DNA of 64,000 nt from Bryum argenteum (Eukaryota; Streptophyta; Bryopsida; Bryales; Bryaceae): contig CM073325.1 of assembly GCA_037043015.1 (NCBI GenBank), positions 9,527,001 to 9,591,000 of the forward strand, written 5' to 3'. Shown here piece by piece: positions 12,392 to 25,414 of this stretch. Within the stretch, counting starts at the first letter, position 1; the number at the start of each line of letters is the position of its first letter. Made by a program: the position numbers and the translations under genes. The notes under the pieces are model-generated. The model was not told the origin of the DNA. It saw nothing but the letters and a program-made list of their open reading frames with translations, and searched no databases.

Positions 12392-13684
12392 TGTCGCAAC
12401 CCTTGCTAGCTCACCTTAGCTTACACCAACATTTTCCCAACTCTAGCAAGTGTCACGAGCGCTAACTCTGCACATCCCCCACATGTACAAAGTTAGCTCC
12501 CCATACCAACCACCAAGCTCACCGCTTGGTTATCAATCCCTCCTACTCATGCAACCGGGACTCAACCCCTTCGTAGGTAGCCAATGGTTAGGTGCGGACT
12601 TCCACTTATGTCCAAGGCCCAACTTGGTGGCACTCCCATACCACGCGGCCTAACCGCACTTGGTGGTGTCTCCTCACCTCCGCCCATGACCACCAGGGTG
12701 ACCCCAAGGCCACCAAGTAATCACATCGCCCGCGGTGAGACACCACCCCACATCGGTAGCACTCATGGTCCTCATTTTGCCTATATGAGTCCCCGTGGTG
12801 AAGCCCCAACACTAGCTCCCCCACCGGGACTCACCTTGTCCTTATGAGCCACCGTGGTGAAGCCCCAACACTAGCTCCACCCACCGTGCCTCATTTTGCA
12901 CTTTGAGTCCCCATGGTAGAGCCCCAACACTAGCTCCACCCATTGGGACTCACCTTGGCTTGGGAGTCCCCAAGGTGAGGCCCCAACACTAGCCACACCA
13001 CTCGGGACTCCCACCTTGGTCACCACCAAGGCACCATGGGAGTGGGGAGGAGACCAGCCCTCCCCATAGTATACTCTGTGGGATTCGGCAGCCCCTGGTC
13101 CTAGGTGAAGGGCTGGACCCTCACACCTCTTAGTTTTGGAAGACCACCCAATCTCCCAATGCCTTAGCCGCTGGAAGGCCCCGGAGACTTCCCGAACCTT
13201 CCAGGGCTCGTATCTACCTCGTCCCGCATCCAAACGCAACGAGCGACCACTCTATCGACATCTACTCGTCAAGTAGATGCCGATAGACACCTTACTTGCC
13301 TCATTCTGACAAGTATTGAGGGAGTTATGCCCCTCTGAAGATTCGGGAGTCCCGGGCCAGCTTCCCAGTCCAGCACTATCCCTGGACAGCACTCCCTTTA
13401 GTCCCACAATCTTCCAACTCCCATAACTTTTAGCTCACACCTCCAAATGAGGTGCTCCTTAGCATCCCGGAATCGTGGCAACATGAGCTTCCATAATCTC
13501 ATGTCCATTCCCTCGTGGCTCCTAGTCTCCGTGGGTGAGAGGCGTCTCCAACGCCCGGGGTCCTCTTCCACACTAGGCCCACTTAGGTTCCCTTCACCTT
13601 GGCACTCCAAGGCCCGGGCGTCACTCCGGTGTCCCCCTTGGTCCCTTGGTGTTGCGGGCACTCCTCAAGGAGAGGTGCGCGACA
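12392..13684 (-). repeat. LTR of the nested chromovirus (3' side)
   Basis: Bounded by TG...CA and almost identical to 19009-20304. Its outer edge adjoins the TCTCC target duplication. Because the element reads on the minus strand, this is the downstream LTR. Confidence 0.92.
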
Positions 13685-16600
13685 CTCACCCCCACCTAAT
13701 GGAGTCGATGTCCTCATCGACTATACTTGTAGTCGGTCACACCAACTCTTGGGTTGCCATCCCCATTGGTGCAGCATTGTGTTTCACCAGGGCGCGACCC
13801 CCACAATGCACTCTCAAACTTTGGCAAAGTCTCAAAGGTGTCGTCACTAGGTGGTCCATTTAGAACCCTGGACTTCTTCCAAGGCAACTAAATTACTCTA
13901 GACCCACCTACTTTGAGACCCTCTTGGATTGCCCTTACCTTGGCTCTCCAAGTTAGGCTCCACTAGCCTAACACTTCTTCCTTGACTACTAGGCTGGACC
14001 TCAATGCTTCCACCAAGTTGTCTTGGTTGCAAACCCAAAATGGCTTTTACACCACGACTCGATCGCACGGGGGTAATGCCAAGTTCCGCCAACTCGGATC
14101 CCACTATCTCTTTCGAGGCATGGGTTCATGACTCCCATGCACTAGCTTGCACTAGTTTGTGGGAGTGGCGCTTTTATGAGCACGCGCCATTACCTTGTCC
14201 CCGCCCGGACAAGCCCAAGGCCAAGGGACTTCATGGTTTTATCCACTCTTTCTCCTAGCCTTGGTCCCCATTACTCGGCCTTCCAACTCGGTTTCACATC
14301 TCTATTCCCCCTCTTCCACCAACTTAGCACAAGTACAAGACTAGGACTCCATCTCATACTCTTCTCTTTGCACACACCAAAGCCAAACTTTATTGCCAAA
14401 TCCAAAGAACAAGTACAAGTGTTGTGGATCTACGCCCAAGCTACAAGTCATCCTCCCCCACTACGGAGATTGATGTCCTCATCAATGCCTACGTTGCTTC
14501 TTGTTGGAGCTCCTATTCTTCTCAAAGTTCTCCACCACCTAATTAGCATTCACCATGTCCTTTGCCGCCACCCACGTTGCTTCTTTCTCGTGGTATCCTC
14601 GCCACTTCACAAGGTATTCCTTGCTCTTGTTTTTGAGGTTCCTACTCTTGAGGATGGCCTCTACCTCATATTCCAAATGTTGTCCAACCAACTCTGGTGG
14701 TGGCCGAATCACTTGATTGCGATCCGGCCACAAGGTATCCTCCTTGAATGGCTTTAACAATGAAACATGGAATGTTGGATGCACTTTGATCTCGGGTGGT
14801 AGCTCCAACTTATACACATCTTTGAACACCCGTTCCACAATGGGAAACGGACCCGCAAACTTGGACATGAACTTTGGAGTGAGGCCTTCGGGCATGGTGA
14901 AGTTCTTCACATTCAACAACACCTTTTGTCCCACCTCATACTCCACTTCACGTCTTCCGGCATTGACTTGCTTCTCATAGCGCCTTCTTGCCTTCTCCAA
15001 CAACAACTTGGTTTTTTTCCAACATATGTTCCCGCTTCTTGGCCAAGTCTTCACCATCTTGGTTGAACTGTGGTGTTGAATGTGCCCCCTCGAGAGCTAA
15101 GTCAGCAGGTTGGAGTGGCTCCACTCCATAGGCCACTTTGAAAGGTGACTCCTTAGTCGCCGAGTGTGTGGACGCATTGTAACTGAACTCCGCCAACCCC
15201 ACATAGTCTACCCAATCACGTTGGTCTGCACTCACAAAGTTCCTCAAGTATTGGTTCAAGACCCCATTCACCCTTTCACTTTGCCCATCTGTTTGAGGAT
15301 GAAAGGCAGTGCTAAATGTCAACTTGGTTCCCACCTTCCTAAAGAAGTGTCTCCAAAATGCACTTGTGAACTTTGGGTCTCAATCTTGACACAATCACTC
15401 TTGGCAACCCGTGATGCTTCCACCATGCATCGAGAAAGATCTTGGCGGTCTCAAGCGCAGTTGCAGTTCCTCTAGTTGGCACCATATGAGCCAACTTGCT
15501 AAACCGATCCACCATCACTAAGATGGCATCATACCCTTGCGACTCGGGAAGGCTTGTGATGAAGTCCATAGACACACTATGCCAAGGACCCGGCGGAATT
15601 GGCAATGGTTGCAACAAGCCCGCTTGCTTTTGATATGAAGCCCGGTTAAGTTGGCACTTCACACAAGTCTTCACAAAGTGGGTTATGTCAACTTTCATCC
15701 CCGGCCAATAGTACCTCCTTGACACCGTTGCAATGGTAGCCTTTTCTCCCCTATGGCCGGCTATGGGACTATCATGTTCCTCCTTCAAAACCAACAATCT
15801 AAGCTTGCCTTGAGGAACATACACCCTACTTTGTTTATACTTGAGCAATCCATTCACCAACTTGATCTCCTTGAGCTTCTTGCCCTTCCTAAGATCACCA
15901 AGCATTTGTTGTGCCTCGGGGTCCTTCATGTACCCCTCTCTTATCCGTCGTTCCCAATTGCCTTCACCCTTATACATGAGCCGCAAGACTTGGGTGGTGC
16001 TCATGGCATGAAACTCTTCCTTTCTACTTAGCGCATCCGGCACCACATTGTCACGGCCCGGTTTGTGGATCAAGTCCACATTCATGAGCGCCAAGGTATC
16101 ATGCCATCTCAATTGTTTGACACTCATTTGTGCTTGTGTCTCAAAATACTTCAAAGACACATTATCGGTGTAGACCTTAGTCTTGTGCAACTCCAAGTAA
16201 TGTTGCCATGTCTTCAAACAATGCACCACCGCAAAGAGCTCTTTCTCGTGAGTTGGCCATCTCCTTTGACACCCATCCAACTTCTTGCTCTCATAGGCAA
16301 TTGGCCTACCATCTTGCATCAAGACGCCTCCAATGGCAAAGTCACTTGCATCTGTGTGGACCTCAAAGGGCTTATCAAACTCAGGGAACTTCAACACTGG
16401 TGGAGATGACAACTTGTTCTTGAGTTCCTCAAAGGCTTGGTAGCAAAATTCATCCCATACTTGGTTCACCCCTTTTTTCAACAAGTCGGACAAAGGCTTG
16501 GCAATCTTAGAGAAGTTGCGTATGAAGCGGCGATAGTAGTTTGCTAGGCCAAGGAATGACCTAAGTCCCTTTTGTGTAGAAGGCCGCTTCCACTCTTGAA

Positions 16601-19008
16601 TTGCCTTCACCTTCTTCATGTCCGGCTTGATTCCATCTCCGGTAATCACATGGCCCAAGAACTCCATCTCAAGTTGTGCAAACTCACTCTTTTCCTCGTT
16701 AGCATAAAGCTTGTTGTCTCTAAGCTTCATGAGTACTGCCTCAAGGTGCCTTGCATGTTCCTCGGCCGTCTTGGAAAACACCAAGATGTCATCGATGTAG
16801 ACAATCACAAAGTCATCCATTTCCTCTCGAAAGATGGTGCTCATAAGGGTTGTGAATGTTGAGGGTGCATTGCACATCCCAAAGGGCATCACAAGGAACT
16901 CATAAGACCCATACCTTGTGCGGCACGCGGTCTTTTTCACATCCGCATCCGCAATGCGGATTTGGTAGTAACCCGACTTCAAGTCTATGCGACTAAAGTA
17001 CTTAGCTCCCGCCAATCTATCAAAGAGATCATCAATTCGTGGCAAAGGGTAGTTGTTCTTGATGGTCACCTTATTCAAGGCCCTATAATCAATGCACATC
17101 CTAAGCTTTCCATCCTTCTTGTCCACAAAGAGTACCGGTGCACCATATGGTGACTTGCTTGGTCTCACATAACCCCTTTCCAACAAGTCGTTTAGTTGCT
17201 TCTTTAGCTCCATCAACTCTTTTTGGTTTAACCGATAAGGTGCCTTAGAAGGTGGCTCAGCTCCAGGTAGCACCTCGATCTTGTGATCCACTTCTCTTCT
17301 TGGAGGTAGCTCTTTGGGTAACTCATTGGTAAGCACATCCTTGTACTTGGCCAACACCTCTTGAATTTCTTTGGGAAGTGGTTGTTGCACCCCCTTCCCC
17401 TCATGCCCAAGTTGCTCTTCACGAGCCATCACCACAAATTGATGTTCCAACATTTGGTCTAAAGAGACCAAGTTTAATTTGCCCCCCGCTATTGAAGGGC
17501 CACGAGTTAACTTCAACACTAACTCCTTGCCATCACGGCGCACCACTAACCGTGCTGGCTTGCGCCTCACATCCACTGTGTGCGCCTCAAAGAAGGTATC
17601 CCCTAAGATGAGGTCTACCTCATCCATCTCACATAATGTGAAATTCTCAACAAACTCCAATGTCCCACACTTCAAGGTCACTTGCAACGCCACTTCCTCC
17701 GTCTTGTGCGGTTCGCCCTTTGCAAAACGCACATTGATGGGCTTGCTTGCTTTTTGCAATGGCAAGCACAACTCCCTTGCTAGTTTGGGACTCATGAAGG
17801 AGTGCGTTGCCCCTTCTTGTCGGGGCACTCCGCAATGAAGTGGCCAATCTTGCCACAACCATGGCACCACTTGGCCTTGGTGTCATCACCTTTGTCTCCC
17901 CCTTTCGATGGCTTTCCCCCTTGGTGTTCCCTTTTGTTAGAGGCTCCACCATCCATTTGTCCCTTGTGTTTGTTGCCAAAGCCAAACTTCTTGCGCTCTT
18001 TGCCTCGAGCCGCATTCCTATTTGATCCACTTTGTTGAGAGGGGCCACTTGACTTTCTCTCGGGTCCATCAGCCTCAATCCTTTCAACAATCTTGATGAT
18101 GCCCGCCACATCCTCGGGAAGTTTTGGGAACTTGAACAAGGCATCCACCACCCACTTTTGAAGCCCACCCAAAAAGATGCACTTCTTAGAGAACTCATCC
18201 ATCTTGGGTGTGGCATTCATTTTGGCATTGAAGTCACGCACATAGGCCTTGAGAGACCCAGTGTGCCTCATTTGCACCAAGTTCATGCCTTCCCTCAACT
18301 CCCGATACTCCTGGTGTGTGAGCGTTCACTCAACAAGTCTTTGAAGCCACCCTGTCAAGTTTGCCACCAACTCCGGCTCTTGCTCCTTTTTGCTTGTCCA
18401 CCATTGAAGAGCATGATCCTTGAGAAATGTCACCGCAATGGAAACCTTGTCCTCCTCATCCGGCTTTTGGACATCATAGTAGTTATCCATCTCAAGAAGG
18501 AATTCCTTCACCTTCCTTGCCTTACCAAGTCCTTTGAAGGTGCTTGGCATGTTTACCTTAGCCAACTTTTTTGGTGGAAGATGAAGGTCGGGACCCTTGC
18601 ATCATGAGGTGTTCAATCAACCTCTCTTGGCGATCCCTTTCTTCCTTCCCACGCTTGAGCTCTTGATTCACGGAGTCCATGAACTCAAGCATTCTCATTT
18701 GGAAAGCCAATTGAGGATCTTGTCTTTCCACCCCTTGGGAAGACTCTAGGCGTCTCGACCTAGAGCGCTCCTCTTCACCCAAGGGCTCCTCTTGAAGTGA
18801 CAATTCCATTTGCTCATTGCCCTCACTAGTGGCAGCTTGCTCATTGGAGTCATGAGAATGAGCCTCACTTGTAGGATCGAGGTCTTTGTTCCCCCTCGTG
18901 CGTGGCCGCTTGGAAGCTCCAGGCTCATCACCCTCAATGGTCTTCTTCTTGCCCATTGCTCCCTCACAACTTTGCACTTGGGTACTAAAAGCCTGCTCTG
19001 ATACCAAG

Positions 19009-20304
19009 TGTCGCAACCCTTGCTAGCTCACCTTAGCTTACACCAACATTTTCCCAACTCTAGCAAGTGTCACGAGCGCTAACTCTGCACATCCCCCACA
19101 TGTACAAAGTTAGCTCCCCATACCAACCACCAAGCTCACCGCTTGGTTATCAATCCCTCCTACTCATGCAACCGGGACTCAACCCCTTCGTAGGTAGCCA
19201 ATGGTTAGGTGCGGACTTCCACTTATGTCCAAGGCCCAACTTGGTGGCACTCCCATACCACGCGGCCTAACCGCACTTGGTGGTGTCTCCTCACCACCGC
19301 CCATGACCACCAGGGTGACCCCAAGGCCACCAAGTAATCACAACGCCGGCGGTGAGACACCACCCCACATCGGTAGCACTCATGGTCCTCATTTTGCCTA
19401 TATGAGTCCCCGTGGTGAAGCCCCAACACTAGCTCCCCCACCGGGACTCACCTTGTCCTTATGAGCCACCGTGGTGAAGCCCCAACACTAGCTCCACCCA
19501 CCGTGCCTCATTTTGCACTTTGAGTCCCCATGGTAGAGCCCCAACACTAGCTCCACCCATTGGGACTCACCTTGGCTTGGGAGTCCCCAAGGTGAGGCCC
19601 CAACACTAGCCACACCACTCGGGACTCCCACCTTGGTCACCACCAAGGCACCATGGGAGTGGGGAGGGAGACCAGCCCTCCCCATAGTATACTCTGTGGG
19701 ATTCGGCAGCCCCCTGGTCCTAGGTGAAGGGCTGGACCCTCACACCTCTTAGTTTTGGAAGACCACCCAATCTCCCAATGCCTTAGCCGCTGGAAGGCCC
19801 CGGGAGACTTCCCGAACCTTCCAGGGCTCGTATCTACCTCGTCCCGCATCCAAACGCAACGAGCGACCACTCTATCGACATCTACTCGTCAAGTAGATGC
19901 CGATAGACACCTTACTTGCCTCATTCTGACAAGTATTGAGGGAGTTATGCCCCTCTGAAGATTCGGGAGTCCCGGGCCAGCTTCCCAGTCCAGCACTATC
20001 CCTGGACAGCACTCCCTTTAGTCCCACAATCTTCCAACTCCCATAACTTTTAGCTCACACCTCCAAATGAGGTGCTCCTTAGCATCCCGGAATCGTGGCA
20101 ACATGAGCTTCCATAATCTCATGTCCATTCCCTCGTGGCTCCTAGTCTCCGTGGGTGAGAGGCGTCTCCAACGCCCGGGGTCCTCTCCCACACTAGGCCC
20201 ACTTAGGTTCCCTTCACCTTGGCACTCCAAGGCCCGGGCGTCACTCCGGTGTCCCCCTTGGTCCCTTGGTGTTGCGGGCACTCCTCAAGGAGAGGTGCGC
20301 GACA
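19009..20304 (-). repeat. LTR of the nested chromovirus (5' side)
   Basis: Upstream LTR of the minus-strand element. The tRNA-Met primer site lies directly inside it, at about 18991-19008. Confidence 0.92.
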
Positions 20305-21639
20305 TCTCCGAAGCTTGCTTATTTGGACTGTAGGCATCCAATCCATCTCATCTCCATCTGGCCATACGCGATTTGATGTCGCGATCGGAGCTGCACGACC
20401 CTTCTGATATTGCAAGCAATCAAGTTGAGAGCCGACCGCCAACAAAGCTTGGACAAACATACCATAATCGATGTACGTCACAGGGTCCAATCATCGCGTT
20501 GTTGCATCTCGAGTTGAGAGCACCGCGAAGATATCCTATCTTCACCATATCCGGAACCATGGTAAGTTGACTCTCACCAAGCTCCTTCTCAAACTTGGGC
20601 AAGAATGTTGCGAATGACTTCCTACCCCGCTTCATTGCTTGAAGCCGATTCAATGCTGTGTTTTCTTTGCATTCGGTCGATGTAAACGCTTGTCAAGATG
20701 TTGAATAAAAGTCGCCGCATTGCAACCACGTTGATTTTGGTAGAAAGATACTACCATCATCTCGCGCCTTCGCGTCCATCCTCGAAAACAAGTATGCGGC
20801 TTGATCTTGAGGTGTACCAAGTCTGACTCCATCAATTCGAAGCTTGTTATCTGCTTCGACATTCCATATCACGGTAGCCCTTGCGACTCCCGTCAAACTT
20901 TGAAATATCTCTTGTCGCTTGCGTAATGCGACGGCGCTTCCTCCATATTGTTCTTTGCATCGATTGCGGCATCATCTCGCGATGAAGACGGACCTCCTAA
21001 ACTCGTGAATTGTCCAGCCATTGGAGCCACTGCGATCATTGTGCAACCAATCGCTGATAGCCAACTTCTCGACTTGCGAGAAGCTTGAAGTGTGTGTGCG
21101 CAACCTCACGATCTCTGTTGATAGTCTTCCGCCGTTTTTCTCCTTGCGCTTTCTGCTTCTTTGCCTCTTTGCAAGATCTCATCATCGATCATCTGGGCGT
21201 TCTCTATCTCAAAAAGCAACACCTCTCAATCAACTCTTCAGGCTTCGCAGCGTTCAAATGCGTCCCGGTTACGTGGCTATCTTCAATCACTACCACGAGG
21301 GTGGATAAGTTCCTCAATCTAATCAATGTCCTACTTTTGTCGTTTGAAAAAACAAGGGAGGATGAAGCCCTTCAGAAAATCAAGAGAAGTCTTAGATTAT
21401 GTAAGAGTCTAGCTGTCAAAACAAGCAAAAACTACAAAAGAAATATATTGATCCAAGACTTAGGTTTACAATGAATAAGAGTCCCTTATATACTAATCTC
21501 TTGGCTCAATCTGAGGGGCTATACTTTAGCTCTACTGCCGAGGCTATACTTTAGCTCTACTGCCGAAGTTCTATTTATAAAATTAATAGCGAGTGAACAT
21601 CCGAGCTTATCAACGAGGCCTTGGCCCATGACAATCCCC

Positions 21640-23810
21640 ATGTAATAGTCAAATTTGATAATATTGACTTAAAATTTTGAGTGCCGGTAGCACAATATTA
21701 TAGCACTCTTGACAATTTTTGATTTTTTAGAAATAAAATAGAATTTCCATAAATATGACATTTTATAGTGAATAAAAATCATGGAAACAACCTCATATTA
21801 TAATTTACTCTCATTTAAATTATCAAAGCAAAATACAAATTTTTACCTTACGAAAAAACAAAACGGGAATCCAAGCATTTTTTTGTCAAACGCTACCCAA
21901 GTAAAGGAATGTCCTAGGTCTTGCTTTAGTAATGTTCTTACAAAAACAAGTAAATTTATCGTATCGATGAGAAAAGTTGATTACAATTTCAAATATTTAA
22001 AAGTGAAAACATTGCTAGAGCAAGTACCAAGACGTTGCTTCACTTGAACAACATTTCCAAAAAAACCTTGCAAATCCCACTCTTTTCTAGTAGTGTTGTT
22101 TATAGATTTCCATACATGATTAGAAGGTTTAAGGTACAAGGGGCATGCACATATTTTTACTAATAATAATTTATGCTTAGGATCAAAGATCTTGAGAAAC
22201 ATATAATTTTATCTCTTACTACATAATTACTTTTCCATATGTGAGACATATAGAGTGTATGTCATACACTATACAAAAATTTCTAGTTTTATTTTCAAAA
22301 ATTATGGCATGCGTAACACCCTTATCCAATATTTAGAATTTGACCAATATTTGCAATCGCCATGGAGATGTGAAGCTTGGACACTTCGTAGCGCTTATGG
22401 TGAATCCCACGGGGGTTCAAGCAAGTGTACCGTTTTTTATTGGAAAAGTTTTGGAATTTGGTCATGGAAGGTGGACAACAAAAATGAAAATAGTGTGGTA
22501 CTCGCCACAATGAAGGGGATTGCGAGAAACATCATCAATTCTTGATAAACAACGGTTTTCAAATTGCATGAGTCAAAGTGGGAGCCATCAGGTGAAAGAC
22601 ATGGATGGGTGGAGAAATAGCCTCAATTTATTCATGGGTGGATGAGACACATCATGCAAGGACCAACTTTGTATTCCAATACATGGTGTTTCAACAGCGG
22701 AACATCAAAAACGAACGCCTTCAAAATGATATAGACCGTTATTAGTATAGAAATTAGGTAGAAATAAATATTTAGGGAAGAGAGGTTTACTTTTAGCAAT
22801 TTATGTTTATTTTAGTGGTAATTATAAATTAGCGTTGCTAACTAAAGGAGTTTGTAGAAGTCTTGGATTTCTTATACATTACATGTTTGTTCTATTACAA
22901 AAATGCAATAAAGTTTTGGATATTTTGGTCCATTAAACCACTTGAAGGAGTCTAAAATTTGGGAAATGAATGGTAGACATAAAAATCGCCAAGATACATT
23001 GCATTCAATTATGAGGTTCAATAATTACCAGAAATAAATATTTCTTTAGAATTTTGATATTAAAATAAGATACCACATTCAAGGATGAAATGGTCCACCT
23101 AATTTCTCTAGATGCGATTTTTTGAACCATCCATTTGCAAGTGCATGATTCTACTCCCAAGTGCAAAAATTCCTAATTCTGTGTTTATATGACTTTGTTG
23201 TATTGAGGTCATGTATATGAATTGAAAAATTTCCATGAAGCTCTTACTATAATTGGTCCAGTTTTATTATCATTGTTAGTCCTTTCTATATGCAAATTTC
23301 TTCCACTTCCTATATATTACAAACTACAACTTGTAAACATGTTAACTCTTGACAAATCTGTAAGCATGGCTTTACAAAATTGAACATAAAAAGAATATCA
23401 AGACTACATTCATCACTTTTTACACTCTTTGGATGAACATACGTATATGACTCTCATCAAGAAACAAGGGACTTTTTACATGAGGAGTAAAGCCATTCAT
23501 AGGGCTCAAAGTATGGCAAATACACTTTCAATATGATTGGTTCATTTTCTGAACCACAAGAAATAGGCCAATCACATTGAATGGAATGCTCCCAATTTTT
23601 GGCCCTAAGGACGACTTGAATCCCTATGCAGACGTCTCGTAAAAAATTGTGGGTAACCCTTACACCCTTTTTCCCCTTGTAAAAAAATCTTGATGCTAGG
23701 CACTTGGAGTTGCTACCAACCTTATAAAATTACTAAAATCCAATTGGTTTACAATTTGGCCTCCTAACTACCCATGAAAGAAATCTTGCCCTTTCTACGT
23801 TTGAAGGCTT
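21640..23810. other. AT-rich intergenic DNA
   Basis: No exon chain, RNA gene or bounded repeat could be supported. Short open frames (for example 22255-22545) resemble nothing I know. Confidence 0.5.
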
Positions 23811-24244
23811 TAACCCCTAAACGCCCAAGGGGGGGTAAAGCTCCTAACGGTTGGTAATAATGCTGATTTTTACAAAACTGCGTAAAAACAAATAAAAGAT
23901 GAAAATGGAAAATCCAACCGTAATATCTCCTTTGGAGCATGGCAATTAGAATGACTGCCAAGTTGCATGCCATTTGGAGGTATGGATTTCAAGATCTATG
24001 CAAAAAAAGGGAGAAGATCACACCACCAAAACTTTCATGAAAAATCTCATTTGCCCACTCTCACAAATTGAGGATCAAGGTTTTTACTATTTATCCAAGG
24101 AGGGAGTAGAGTAAACCCACCAAGGAGTTGAGCAAAAAAAACGGCGGATGAAAAATCGATGGGATGAAAGCGGGGTTGTGCACCAAAGACGGAGCCTCAC
24201 ATCAAGAATGTCGAAAAACGACATTGTGGGCGCTGAAGGGTTAA
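23811..24244. mobile_element. Short piggyBac-like element, 426 bp, with TTAA duplications
   Basis: The body 23815-24240 begins CCCCTAAACGCCC and ends GGGCGCTGAAGGG (10 of 13 positions pair). TTAA stands at both ends (23811-23814 and 24241-24244). The termini match the family of the element at 4818-5790, but the interior is different and shorter, so it is a separate non-autonomous member. Confidence 0.6.
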
Positions 24245-24865
24245 AGAAATTTAACAAATGTAACAAATGTAGTGATTCTACTTTGCATAAATTTAAACTT
24301 GAAAAATATTTGTGGTTACCCTTTGGAATTCTCAGTTGACCTCGTTTAGACCTTTCGTACTCTTCTTTTAGAGTAAAACATTCTCATTCCAAGAAGAATT
24401 TTGCCTCTCCATACCACGTGTCCAAATCGTGGCTCATGCAAATCTTAATTCAAAAAATGATCTAAAGGTCATTTACTCATTTTGTAATCCACCCAAAATG
24501 AAAAGAAAAAAAAACTCAAATAAAAACAAACCATCGAAAGTCTCACCATAACAACCCCGCCAATTAGCTAAACTACTTGAGTTCATGATTGTATTTCTCT
24601 CAATTGATTGTTAATAAAAAAATAAAAAAATAAAAAATAAAAATAAAATCTTAACATAACAATATTTGCCATTTGGAGTAGTAACCTTCAAGGAGGTTTG
24701 ACTTGCATTTAAAACCCTACATGCAAATGAAATGGGGGGGGGGCAAGCCCAGGAGCACGGGAAAAGGGAAGAAACCTCTTCGAGGACGGAGCCAGAAAGA
24801 AAGAGAGAGTGCGGGCGGGGCTAGAAAGACGAGACGATGACCACTCTAGTATGATGCACGTCAAC

Positions 24866-24873
24866 TATAAAAG
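24866..24873 (+). promoter_or_regulatory. TATA box of the GT34 gene
   Basis: TATAAAAG, a textbook plant TATA box, lies 542 bp upstream of the start codon at 25415. Transcription would be expected to begin near 24895-24905, leaving a long 5' leader. A G-box core, CACGTG, lies farther up at about 24415. Confidence 0.6.
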
Positions 24874-25053
24874 GGCGCAAGCTTCGTCCAATTTAAGAAT
24901 GTAGCGCCAGATGGGGCCCCGATATTCGGCGCCCACTCGATTATTACTGATGCGGCAAGAATCCACCGTCTCCTACACCCCCTCGCAATGCTATGCTAGC
25001 AGCAAGCTATATATGAGCCAGGGATCACCAGGACAGGTACGGATCACCGATCG

Positions 25054-25104
25054 ATGAGGAGCAAGCCAAGCCAAGCCGAAGAAGCGCGGTCTGGTCTGGT
25101 CTAG
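25054..25104 (+). promoter_or_regulatory. Upstream ORF in the GT34 5' leader
   Basis: ATG at 25054 opens a 16-codon frame ending in TAG at 25104, upstream of and not overlapping the main start. If the leader is unspliced, it could lower translation of the main frame. Presence of the frame is direct; its effect is inference. Confidence 0.35.
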
Positions 25105-25414
25105 CCAGTGAATGGCGCCGAGATAGGTGCTATGGGACCTCCTCGCTCCACTTTCCTTCGGGATAGGACCACCCTCTGCTACCAGCCCCCTTCCTCTTTC
25201 TTTGCTCCTCTTCTTCATCAACAGTGATGCGGCTCAATCCCTAGATTTCTGCTCTCACAATCGCAATCAGATTCACCCACAGTCTGTACGAGCAGCGCCT
25301 CGTTCGCATCGCTAGCAATTCGAATTTGGGGGCTCTTTGCATGCTTGTGTCGATGTCTAGCTTTTTTCAGGATCAGATCTAGATTCGTGAGAGTAGTACT
25401 TCGTCGTAGCAGCG

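Larger units (their letters stand above)
12392..20304 (-). mobile_element. Young nested Ty3/gypsy chromovirus with near-identical LTRs
   Basis: LTRs lie at 12392-13684 (1293 bp) and 19009-20304 (1296 bp). Both start TGTCGCAACC and end GCGCGACA, and they differ at only a handful of positions. TCTCC flanks the whole insertion (12387-12391 and 20305-20309). On the minus strand the first internal bases give TGGTATCAGAGC, the primer site for plant initiator tRNA-Met. Parts in order: gag with CCHC knuckle, aspartic protease, reverse transcriptase (YIDD motif), RNase H, integrase with HHCC zinc finger, and a C-terminal chromodomain, which places it among the chromoviruses. It looks nearly whole with a few breaks. 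LTR similarity implies a recent insertion, later than the host element. Confidence 0.92.
8097..21633 (-). mobile_element. Old Ty3/gypsy LTR retrotransposon, broken, interrupted by a younger element
   Basis: LTRs lie at 8097-8414 and 21400-21633. They start TGTAAGAGTCTAGCTG, end CATGACA, and are flanked by the 5-bp duplication ATCCC. They differ mainly in the copy number of a tandem unit of about 25 bp (ccgaggctatactttagctc); about five copies are in the left LTR. The internal region reads on the minus strand: gag with a CCHC knuckle, reverse transcriptase, RNase H and integrase can be recognised in 8430-12391, and more gag-side sequence in 20310-21399. A purine-rich tract adjoins the left LTR, as expected for a minus-strand element. 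It is an old fossil with many breaks (well over ten). The inner element at 12392-20304 sits within it. Confidence 0.85.

Noticed and set aside
12450-13863. Small open frames duplicated at 12450-13860 and 19067-20490
   Set aside because: They are the two LTRs of the nested gypsy element, not a tandem gene family.
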